This document shows, in pieces, positions 53,054 through 60,797 of a stretch of 64,000 nt of DNA; within the stretch, counting starts at the first letter, position 1, and the number at the start of each line of letters is the position of its first letter. The stretch covers positions 62,001 to 126,000 of the forward strand of contig JAIQEV010000001.1 of NCBI GenBank assembly GCA_020073585.1. Reading direction: 5' to 3'. The notes under the pieces are model-generated. The model was given only the letters and a program-made list of their open reading frames with translations, did no database searches and was not told where the DNA came from. This stretch comes from Terriglobia bacterium (GTDB lineage: Bacteria; Acidobacteriota; Terriglobia; Acidiferrales; UBA7541). The position numbers and the translations under genes are program-made.

Positions 53054-54460
53054 GTGGTGATCCTCGGCGCGGGCCCGGCGGGACTGGGGGCCGCCTGCCA
53101 GCTCACGCGCGCCGGCATGGCCCGGGTCACGGTGCTGGAGCAGCGCGACATCGTCGGCGGGAATGCCGGGAGCTTCGACATTGACGGGGTGCGCGTCGAT
53201 TACGGCAGCCATCGCCTGCATCCGGCCTGCGATCCGGCCATTCTGCGGGATCTGCAGGAGTTGCTCGGAGACGACCTGCTGCTCCGTCCGCGCCACGGGC
53301 GCATTCGCCTGCGCGGCCGTTGGATTCACTTCCCGCTCAAGCCCGTGGACCTGCTGCTGCATCTTCCCAAGTCGTTTGGATTTGGCGTCGCTGCGGATCT
53401 GGCGCGCAAATTTGTTCCTCGGCGCGGCCAATCGCCGGAGACGTTTGCGAGCGTGCTGGAGCACTCTCTGGGGCGCACGATCTGCCGGGATTTCTACTTT
53501 CCATACGCCCGCAAGCTGTGGGGGTTGTCTCCGGAACAACTCTCCGTCACGCAGGCACGCCGGCGCGTCTCGGCCAGCTCGCTTTCCAAGATGCTGCGCA
53601 AGATTGCCACGGCCATCCCGGGGCTCAAGCCCCCCGGTGCGGGCCGCTTCTTCTATCCGAAACTAGGCTTTGGCCAAATCTCCCAGCGGCTTCGGGAGGA
53701 GGCGGAAGCGGGGGGCGCCGAATTCCTCTTTGGCGCACGCCTCACCGCGGTCGAGCGCGAGGGAAACCGCGTGACTGCCGTGTGCTATGAGCGCCATGGC
53801 CGGGAGGAGCGGATCGCCGCACCGCTGGTGTGGTCCACGGTGCCCATCACGGTGCTGGTGAACAGCCTGCGTCCCGAGGCTCCGGCCGAAGTGCGCTCGG
53901 CCGCGGGCCAGGTCGATTTTCGCGGGATGATCCTGATCTATCTGGTGCTGGAGCAAAAGCAATTCACCGAGTACGATGCGCACTACTTCCCCGAAGAGGC
54001 GATCCCCATTTCGCGTCTGTCGGAACCCAAGAATTACAGCGCCACGTCCAATCCCGCGGATTGCACGGTATTGTGCGCGGAATTGCCGGCGGATCCGGGA
54101 TCGCGGGAGTGGGCGATGAGTGACGACGAACTCGGGAAAGCCATGTGCTCCTGGCTGGCCCAGGCGGGCCTCCCGGTTCGTGCCCCGGTGCGCAGGGCGC
54201 TGACCCGCCGCCTGCGACAAGCGTACCCGATGTATCGCGCCGGCTATGAAACGCACTTTGCCACGATGGACGCCTGGGTTGGCCAGATAGAGGGTTTACT
54301 GACGTTCGGCCGCCAGGGTCTGTTCGCTCACGACAATACCCATCATGCACTGTACATGGCCTATGCCGCGGTAAAATGCCTGCGCAGCGACGGCACCCTG
54401 GATTTGGGAAGATGGAAGGAATTTCGTCAGGTATTTGAAACGCACATCGTGGAAGATTGA
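53054..54460 (+). CDS. FAD-dependent oxidoreductase (amine oxidase / UGM-like)
   Basis: 468 residues from GTG. FAD-binding GxGxxG motif VVILGAGPAGLGAA at the extreme N-terminus, DYGSHRLHP later, and a YFPYARKLWGLSPEQLS region as in UDP-galactopyranose mutase-like and protoporphyrinogen oxidase-like proteins. The frame is open upstream to the stop of the GT2 gene; a CTG at 52,986 preceded by ACGGAG could be the real start and would add 23 residues. It lies in the polysaccharide locus. Confidence 0.85.
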   Translation: MVILGAGPAGLGAACQLTRAGMARVTVLEQRDIVGGNAGSFDIDGVRVDYGSHRLHPACDPAILRDLQELLGDDLLLRPRHGRIRLRGRWIHFPLKPVDLLLHLPKSFGFGVAADLARKFVPRRGQSPETFASVLEHSLGRTICRDFYFPYARKLWGLSPEQLSVTQARRRVSASSLSKMLRKIATAIPGLKPPGAGRFFYPKLGFGQISQRLREEAEAGGAEFLFGARLTAVEREGNRVTAVCYERHGREERIAAPLVWSTVPITVLVNSLRPEAPAEVRSAAGQVDFRGMILIYLVLEQKQFTEYDAHYFPEEAIPISRLSEPKNYSATSNPADCTVLCAELPADPGSREWAMSDDELGKAMCSWLAQAGLPVRAPVRRALTRRLRQAYPMYRAGYETHFATMDAWVGQIEGLLTFGRQGLFAHDNTHHALYMAYAAVKCLRSDGTLDLGRWKEFRQVFETHIVED

Positions 54461-54495
54461 GCTTCCCGACAGGAATAGGGAAGGGAAGCTCCCGC

Positions 54496-55527
54496 TTAGG
54501 AGCGCTGCACAGGGACCGCAGCGCGATACCACGCGATGAAATGTTTCAACCCCTCCGCAATTTGAGTTTTCGGCTGATAGCCGAGCAGCCGGCCAGCTTT
54601 GGAAATATCCGCCCAGGTCAGCGGCACGTCCCCCGGTTGCAGAGGCAACTGTTCACGGATGGCCCGGCGGCCTGTGGCCCGTTCCAGGTGTTCAATCAGC
54701 TCCGCTAGCTTGACCGGATGGGAATTTCCCAGGTTGAAGACTTCGAAGGGCACACGGGAGGGATCGCCGGGTTCGTAGGCGAGCGCCCCGAGAATCCCGC
54801 TCACGATGTCGTCCACATACGTGTAGTCGCGCCCCATCGAGCCATCGCCGAAGACCGGCAGCGGCTTGCCGGCCTCGATCAAGGCCGTGAATTTATGGAT
54901 CGCCAGATCCGGCCGCTGCCGCGGTCCGTACACCGTGAAAAAGCGCAGGCAAATCGTGGAGAGCCGATAGAGATGAGCGTAGGTGTAGCAGAGCAATTCA
55001 CCGCTGAGCTTGGTGGCCGCGTACGGGGAAATCGGGCGCAATTCGAAGTGGTCCTCGGAGAACGGAGCCACGCTCGTGGCTCCGTACACGGAGCTCGATG
55101 AGCCGAAGAGAAGCTTGCGAACTTGGAATTCGCGGCACAGTTCCAGGATGTTCGCGGTACCGGCCACGTTCACGCGCTCATACTCCAGAGGCTGTTCGAT
55201 GGACGGGCGCACGCCGGCAAGCGCCGCCAGGTGGATCACCGCCTGCGGGCGCACGCGGTTGAAAAGCTTGTGCATCTGCGCGTAATCGCGAATATCCGCT
55301 TCGAAGAATTCGTACTGGCCCACGCGCCGAATCTCCTCCAGATTCGCCCGCTTCCGGGCCGGCGAGTAAAACTCGTTCAGGTTGTCGACGATGGCCAGGG
55401 GCGTCCCGCGGCGGAGCAATGCCTCCGCCAAATGCGAGCCGATAAATCCGGCCCCGCCGGTCAGCAGCACTTTGTCTGGAGCGAGAGTCACGGTTTCTCC
55501 TTGTTTGGCCGAGTCCGTCATAAACAA
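54496..55527 (-). CDS. NAD-dependent sugar nucleotide epimerase (UDP-glucuronate type)
   Basis: 343 residues. The extended SDR motif is LLTGGAGFIGSHLAEALL; the catalytic YxxxK is in SPYAATKLSGE; the C-terminal part has SMGRDYTYVDDIVSG. UDP-glucuronate 4-epimerase is the closest recalled match. It is the third gene of the operon exosortase-epsI-epimerase. Confidence 0.92.
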   Translation of the reverse strand: MFMTDSAKQGETVTLAPDKVLLTGGAGFIGSHLAEALLRRGTPLAIVDNLNEFYSPARKRANLEEIRRVGQYEFFEADIRDYAQMHKLFNRVRPQAVIHLAALAGVRPSIEQPLEYERVNVAGTANILELCREFQVRKLLFGSSSSVYGATSVAPFSEDHFELRPISPYAATKLSGELLCYTYAHLYRLSTICLRFFTVYGPRQRPDLAIHKFTALIEAGKPLPVFGDGSMGRDYTYVDDIVSGILGALAYEPGDPSRVPFEVFNLGNSHPVKLAELIEHLERATGRRAIREQLPLQPGDVPLTWADISKAGRLLGYQPKTQIAEGLKHFIAWYRAAVPVQRS

Positions 55528-55530
55528 GCG

Positions 55531-56184
55531 TCAACGCGGGATGGTTCTGTCCAGCAAAGGCAGAAGCTGGTGGATAAATTCCAGTCCTCCCGCCAGTGCC
55601 GCCCCTTCGCCATCCGCGCCGGCGATGGGAATCACGACGCGCACCAGCGCGCCGTCCGTACGGTTCAGGCGGATGGCATCGGTGACCAGGAAGATCTTGG
55701 CCCAGTATTCACTCGGGGTGACGCGGCCATGCGCTTGATACCAGTAGAAAACCAAATCCCGGCTCGTTCCCTTGGCGACGATGTACCGGTTGATGGAAAT
55801 CGCCGAGCCATCGGCGCGCGGCACGGAGATGCGGCCGGACTGAATCGGGGCCCATCCGGAGCCTGGAATGCAATTCTTGGGCGAGTGAATCGTGTCGCCG
55901 GAGCGCTGCGAGGGGAAAAAGGCGATAAAGAGGTTTACCGGCGGCTCCGCGGCCGCACTCGCATAGTCCCGCAGCAGGAATTGGCCCGGCCCCAAGACCT
56001 CCAGCTCCCCGGGAGTCAGGGTTAAATCTCTTGCCTGCCAGCTCTTAATTTGCATTGGGAGGGAGGAGAGATCCTGGCGCTCGGGGAGAACTTCGTTACG
56101 GTCCCGAGCCTGCAAGAATGCGGCGGCCGCGGCGAGGATCAGAGCGGCGGGAAGAAAACGCTGCCAGGAGCTTAAGCGGCGCAT
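55531..56184 (-). CDS. epsI: EpsI family exosortase-associated protein
   Basis: 217 residues with an N-terminal membrane segment (PAALILAAAAAFLQA) and the EpsI signature: HSPKNCIPGSGW, then SRDLVFYWYQAHGR. EpsI accompanies exosortase in polysaccharide export or PEP-CTERM systems. Its ATG overlaps the exosortase stop by one base (TGATG). Confidence 0.92.
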   Translation of the reverse strand: MRRLSSWQRFLPAALILAAAAAFLQARDRNEVLPERQDLSSLPMQIKSWQARDLTLTPGELEVLGPGQFLLRDYASAAAEPPVNLFIAFFPSQRSGDTIHSPKNCIPGSGWAPIQSGRISVPRADGSAISINRYIVAKGTSRDLVFYWYQAHGRVTPSEYWAKIFLVTDAIRLNRTDGALVRVVIPIAGADGEGAALAGGLEFIHQLLPLLDRTIPR

Positions 56185-57089
56185 CAGGTGTTCCTCGCCG
56201 GCAAGCGGCGGCCGAGCCAGGACACGGCCGCGTGAAACAGCAGCAAGAGGCTGAAGGAAACGCAGAAAATCAGCAGCCCGGAAAACATGTGGAAGAAACC
56301 CTCGGCCTTCTCGGGACTCCAGTATTCGCCGAGAATTCCGCTGCCCATGATGCGGAATCCATTGGCGAGGACCGCGATGGGAACGGCGGACAGAATCAGC
56401 AATGCACGGCGGACGAGGCGCGGCTCGAACAGATAGGCATAAATGACGGCCAGGGTCAGAAGCGATACGAGAGAGCGCAAGCCGCTGCACGCTTCCACGA
56501 CGTCGAGCGTGAGCGAAGGCAGGTGAATCACGTTGCCTTCCCGCAGGACCGGAATCCCCGCCAGCGAAAGCAAGCCGCTGGCGAGTCCCGAAGCCTGAAA
56601 CTGCAGGGGCAGGGCAATCTGGTTGAAGATGATGGCGGGGAGGGGAATCATCAGGAAGAGGATCACCCAGGGGAAAAGCCAGGCGCGGAACAAACCCCAA
56701 CCCCGGAAATAAATGACCAAACCCGCAAGCAGAAATAGCAGCGAAGTGCGGGAGAGGAAATTTTCCGCCCCTAATACGCCCAGGACAAGAATGGACAGTG
56801 CTCCGAGGATGACCAGGAGGCCGGTCCAGCTTCCCTTCGCCGGGGCCTTGGCCAGATGCTCTCTCTCCCTCCAAATGACCCAGGCGCAGAAAAAAGGAAT
56901 AAAAAAGCCATGGGAGTAATTGGGGTCCTGCAACCACTGCGCGACGAGACCAGCAAGGATGCGGTAGTAGAGAAAAACGACCAGAGCCGCAAGAACCGCG
57001 AGCTGCAGCAGCCCGTGCAGGTCCAGGGCGATGCCCCTAGACGCCGCGGGGGCACGACCTTCCATGAGTGGATCCGTCGGCTTGTGCAT
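56184..57089 (-). CDS. xrt: Exosortase (EpsH/Xrt family)
   Basis: 301 residues with about eight membrane segments. The transpeptidase-like triad is visible: Cys in VEACSGLRS, Arg in NGFRIMGSG and His in FFHMFSGLL. Exosortases sort proteins carrying a PEP-CTERM-like signal to the surface, often with exopolysaccharide. No PEP-CTERM target protein is encoded in this window. It starts the operon that runs through epsI and the epimerase, and a sigma-54 promoter match precedes it. Confidence 0.92.
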   Translation of the reverse strand: MHKPTDPLMEGRAPAASRGIALDLHGLLQLAVLAALVVFLYYRILAGLVAQWLQDPNYSHGFFIPFFCAWVIWREREHLAKAPAKGSWTGLLVILGALSILVLGVLGAENFLSRTSLLFLLAGLVIYFRGWGLFRAWLFPWVILFLMIPLPAIIFNQIALPLQFQASGLASGLLSLAGIPVLREGNVIHLPSLTLDVVEACSGLRSLVSLLTLAVIYAYLFEPRLVRRALLILSAVPIAVLANGFRIMGSGILGEYWSPEKAEGFFHMFSGLLIFCVSFSLLLLFHAAVSWLGRRLPARNT

Positions 57090-57483
57090 GAATCGTGTTA
57101 GGGATCAGGTCCTAGAGATTATTGGCAATTCACCTGCCAAGCCATTCGTTTGGCAATTGGCGGGAGGATATTGTCCATGAGCGATCATGCGAAGAGTCCA
57201 AGAAATCAAACAACCATAGGCAATTGAATTAGTTAGAGAGAAGTGAGCCGCTCCTAGGCCAGCACTTGTCTAATTCGATTCCCAGGGTCGAAGTCTGCAG
57301 GATTTCACCCTGCGGAGTCTTCCGCGCTTGTGACATATAGTCTCCAAGGAAAATAATTTGCCCAAACGTGGAAGTTGCTTGGGATTCTGTGCCTCCACAA
57401 GAGCCAGTGACAGGGAGTGGAGCAATTAATTATCTTTAGTAGATTCAATGACTTATACTGAGATTGGCGGTTTTCTTCCGGCC
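57090..57483. other. Intergenic region with sigma-54 promoter for exosortase operon
   Basis: 394 bases between the exosortase start and the ATP-grasp stop. It carries the -24/-12 site listed separately; the rest is AT-rich. Confidence 0.6.
57124..57140 (-). promoter_or_regulatory. Sigma-54 (-24/-12) promoter before exosortase
   Basis: Read on the minus strand: ttggcaggtgaattgcc, an almost perfect match to TTGGCACG-N4-TTGCA with GG-N10-GC spacing. Transcription would start about 25 bases before the exosortase ATG. Confidence 0.75.
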
Positions 57484-58725
57484 CTAGTGCGGCCCACCTG
57501 CTCTGGCGGGCTTAGTCAGTCCAAGCTTACCGCCAAACCACGTCAGAAAGCGCCGTAGAAGCCCCCCAAGCATGTATTCGAAGGGTCTGAGGTCATCCAT
57601 AGCGAACCAGGCGGTCTCCTGAACCCCACGGAAGGAGCGCAGCCATTCCAGGAAGCTCAGCTTTCCATCCCGGTGGTAGTCGTGGAAGGAGATCAGGTCA
57701 CCGTCTTCGACCATCCATTTGCGGCCCTCGCAAGGGGGCGCCGAGGGAACCTTCTGTCCGGTCAGGTCCAGGTACATGGCGCGCACCACATCCATGCCAT
57801 TCGTCGCCAGGAAGAGGCGGAACGTTGCACCCACCCGGGGATTGATATCGAGGATTTTGTACTGACCGTCGCGGGCATCGTAGCGGTGGCCGATATCCAG
57901 AACACCCCGGTAACCGATGGCCTTCATGAAATCCTTGGTGGTTTTCTCCACCACGTCGTTGCGCCGGCAGATTCCGAGCGAAGTCGCGCCGGTGTAGACG
58001 GGGTGCTGCCGGATCTTTTGGCCCGCAAAACCCAGCAGACAATCCGAGTTTGCATTGAAGTAGCCGTTGAACATCCAGACCGAGTCGTCTCCGCCGGGAA
58101 TATATTCCTGAAGCATGAGGCTGGGATGGGCCGGATCTTCGATCCGGTCATATTGTTCCAGCAACTCTTGCGGATTCCGGACGATGACCATGCGCGGCTG
58201 GCCACGGCGTTCCAACGCCGTCCCGTCAATGCCTTTGAGCATGATGGGGAAGTGCGCCGCGTCGCTTTCCAGAAAGTCCAGGACATCGCGCCGCGACTGC
58301 GGGAAGGCCGTCTCGGCGGTGGGGATGCCGTGCTTCTTGCAGAGAAAATACATCTGTTTCTTGTCGCACAGGGCATACACGAGCTCGCGGGAAATATCGG
58401 GAAAGAGAAACGCATCCCTCAGGGAACCGGCATTCTCGGCGATAAAGGTGCTGGAAATATCGTTGGTGCAGGTCAGGATCGGACGCAGCCCGATCTTGCG
58501 GGAAACTCCGCGCAGAAATTCCACGAGCTCTTCCGCGCAAGCGAGATTCCCGTTCATGATGAATTTTTCGCGGCAATAACGGGAGACCATCCCGGGAGAG
58601 CGAAGCTGATTTCCGACGCCGTAGACACGGACGCCCAGGCGCCCCAGGCTTCGCACGAGACACAGGGAGCCGTGATGATCCGGCCGGAGAACGACTACGG
58701 GGACTGAGGTGTCAAATGTTTGCAT
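57484..58725 (-). CDS. ATP-grasp ligase
   Basis: 413 residues. It has an N-terminal pre-ATP-grasp Rossmann-like part (VPVVVLRPDHHGSLCLVRSL), then ATP-grasp core segments (PIMLKGIDGTALERRG, LMLQEYIPGGDDSVWMFNGY) and the metal-binding KILDINPRVG. It should join a carboxylate to an amine or similar nucleophile using ATP. Its start overlaps the comB stop by 14 bases, so it is the third gene of the comA-comB operon. The substrates are unknown; a sulfolactate-type acid is one guess. Confidence 0.85.
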   Translation of the reverse strand: MQTFDTSVPVVVLRPDHHGSLCLVRSLGRLGVRVYGVGNQLRSPGMVSRYCREKFIMNGNLACAEELVEFLRGVSRKIGLRPILTCTNDISSTFIAENAGSLRDAFLFPDISRELVYALCDKKQMYFLCKKHGIPTAETAFPQSRRDVLDFLESDAAHFPIMLKGIDGTALERRGQPRMVIVRNPQELLEQYDRIEDPAHPSLMLQEYIPGGDDSVWMFNGYFNANSDCLLGFAGQKIRQHPVYTGATSLGICRRNDVVEKTTKDFMKAIGYRGVLDIGHRYDARDGQYKILDINPRVGATFRLFLATNGMDVVRAMYLDLTGQKVPSAPPCEGRKWMVEDGDLISFHDYHRDGKLSFLEWLRSFRGVQETAWFAMDDLRPFEYMLGGLLRRFLTWFGGKLGLTKPARAGGPH

Positions 58726-59509
58726 TCAGCTGCGGCTCGAGGGTTTTCGGCTCCAGGTATCCGCCGGCGGGCTTGTGCAAACTGGGTTCGCCAGGAAGCA
58801 TCACGACTTCGTCGCCTCGCAGCTCGAATACCGACGGGAGATCATCCAGGTGCGCAAGGATGAAGTCCAGATCGCGAAGCTGTCCGCTTCTCCGCAGGTA
58901 CGCCACGCTGTTGCTGACCAGGAAGGCTTCCACCGGCGCGCTTCTCCAGCGCTCGATGATTTCCGCGGTTTGCTCGTTGGCGGGGGTGTAACCGGCCTGC
59001 AGGAGGCCGCGCGCAATCCATGCGCAGCACAATTGGTCTTCCTCGCGGAATTCGCCCCGCGTGCCTGCTCCGATCAGGGCGACCTGCGGATGATGCTTGA
59101 TCAGGTGTTCCAGCTGGGCGGTGAAATTCCGCAGACAGGCCACGTAGCAAGCGGCGCTGCCCATGGCCGCGGTGAGAATCCTGGTGCCCGAACTGGAAAG
59201 AAGGACTATGGGCCGGTGCAGCTCGTCTTCCTGCGCTATCTGGGCCGGACTGTTGGCGATCTCATAGCCATCGGGCAAATCGCCGCCCTGTTCGCCAACC
59301 ATCAGGGGATGATCCAACCTGGCGGCAAGCGCCAGACCGCTTTCCACGGTGGAAACGGGGAAACACTTGCGACCCATGGCCACGGCTGTCACTGCGGTCG
59401 TGGTCGCCCGGATCACATCAATGGCGACGATGGCGCAGACGTCCTTGTAGCGTTCCACGTTTTCGGCGAAGCAATCGATGACAACCGTTCTGGGAACTTG
59501 TGAATCCAT
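58712..59509 (-). CDS. comB: 2-phosphosulfolactate phosphatase (ComB)
   Basis: 265 residues. VAIDVIRATTTAVTAVAMG, then LLSSSGTRILTAAMGSAACY and a later ELRGDEVVMLP are the ComB pattern. It removes phosphate from phosphosulfolactate to give sulfolactate, the second step of the coenzyme M/sulfolactate route. It lies between comA and an ATP-grasp ligase. The ATG at 59509 gives the standard N-terminus. Confidence 0.92.
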   Translation of the reverse strand: MDSQVPRTVVIDCFAENVERYKDVCAIVAIDVIRATTTAVTAVAMGRKCFPVSTVESGLALAARLDHPLMVGEQGGDLPDGYEIANSPAQIAQEDELHRPIVLLSSSGTRILTAAMGSAACYVACLRNFTAQLEHLIKHHPQVALIGAGTRGEFREEDQLCCAWIARGLLQAGYTPANEQTAEIIERWRSAPVEAFLVSNSVAYLRRSGQLRDLDFILAHLDDLPSVFELRGDEVVMLPGEPSLHKPAGGYLEPKTLEPQLNANI

Positions 59510-59529
59510 ATTCGCCTCGAGTCGCCTCT

Positions 59530-60375
59530 TCAGGCCGGACGGCGGGGCCGCAGGTTGTCCTTCGCAAATGCGTCGGAATGCAGGCCGCGCCGGTAGATTT
59601 CGACGCGCAGCACTTCTTCCAGCCGCACGTTGCAAAGATGAACTTCCCGTCCGAAGTGGTCCAGAAGCGCGAACTGACTGGGCTTGTTGGGCGCTTCGAA
59701 GATGACCGTTTTAAAACCAAAGGTATTCGCGAAGCGATCGGCATAAACGGCGTTGAAGTTCCCCTGGTCATCGAACAGACCCACGCCCCGGGCGCTCTCC
59801 CGGGCTTCCACGACCAATTGCAAAGCTCCGGCATCGAGCCAGCGCTTGCCTTGTTCGATCAACTGGCTGATCACTTCTTCCGTGAAAGCTCCGGTGTGCT
59901 TCTTTCCCAATTCAAACTGCACCTGGAGTCCCCGCTCGTGCGCCATCTTGACCACATCGGAGGCCTTCAAGGGCATGTCCGTAAAGCCTTCTCCGCACTC
60001 AATCCGCGTCACCCCGATGTCCGCGCAAAGATCCAGATAGGCGGGAAGCTGACCTTGCGCCACGGCGACCTCAAACGGCCCGCCTCCCGTCACCGTCGGC
60101 ACGCGATACTTTTTTGCGGCGGCAATCTTGCGCCGCGTGGCCGCTTCTTTGGCGATGATCCAGCAGGCCATGGAAATTTTCAGAAGCGACATCAAATGGG
60201 AACTTTGATCGAGATGGCTCTCCAGCGTGACCGGGTCATATCCCGGATCGAAGGGGCTGGTCGCCGGAGCAATCTCCGGCACGCCGATCTTCCGCAAATA
60301 ATCGCTGGTATGTACCTTGCCCTCCGGAATTGCCTCGGCTGTTTCGACTACCGTTTCCAAGTTTTTGGCGATCAT
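59530..60375 (-). CDS. comA: Phosphosulfolactate synthase (ComA)
   Basis: 281 residues, a TIM-barrel protein. It adds sulfite to phosphoenolpyruvate. Motifs: YLRKIGVPEIAPATSPFDPG, IECGEGFTDMPLK, and KHTGAFTEEVISQLIEQGKR. First gene of the operon comA-comB-ATP-grasp. A good sigma-54 promoter match lies about 85 bases upstream. A ComC-type dehydrogenase is not seen. Confidence 0.93.
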   Translation of the reverse strand: MIAKNLETVVETAEAIPEGKVHTSDYLRKIGVPEIAPATSPFDPGYDPVTLESHLDQSSHLMSLLKISMACWIIAKEAATRRKIAAAKKYRVPTVTGGGPFEVAVAQGQLPAYLDLCADIGVTRIECGEGFTDMPLKASDVVKMAHERGLQVQFELGKKHTGAFTEEVISQLIEQGKRWLDAGALQLVVEARESARGVGLFDDQGNFNAVYADRFANTFGFKTVIFEAPNKPSQFALLDHFGREVHLCNVRLEEVLRVEIYRRGLHSDAFAKDNLRPRRPA

Positions 60376-60797
60376 CTTGTGCGCTCACTTTCTTCTCGCC
60401 ACGAGTTATGCAAAGCGGGAATGGCGCCAACTCCACGGAATCTCTTCCAGTTGTAGATTCGCACTCTGGGTGCCAAAGTACTGCACATTCCAGGAGCAGA
60501 CGCGCTTCAGTCTCCGTTCGCGAGAATCCATGTAACTGATTGCAAATGCAGATACTTAGCAAAGATTACCCAATCTTAATGGGGATGCAGGCCGTCCCTT
60601 GGGTATGTGAATTCGTTACGAATGGGAAAAGCAGTTCACACGCCATGAACGAACTTTCCTTAGACTTATTTCAATGCACGACCCCGGCAAGGAGCGTCGC
60701 GCTCTTCCCGAAAGCTGAGGCAATTCAGGCCTAAAGTCCCCACAAAGATAGGGATTTCAGCGAGTTAGGTGGCAGTTTCGCGAAGTTGGGGGCACGG
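60376..60797. other. Intergenic region upstream of comA
   Basis: 422 bases between comA and the GT-C gene. It carries a sigma-54 promoter match (60,461-60,478) directed at comA and otherwise nothing that I recognise. Confidence 0.6.
60461..60478 (-). promoter_or_regulatory. Sigma-54 (-24/-12) promoter before comA
   Basis: Minus strand reads tttggcacccagagtgc, close to TTGGCACG-N4-TTGCA with the correct GG-N10-GC spacing. The transcript would start about 75 bases before comA. Confidence 0.65.
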
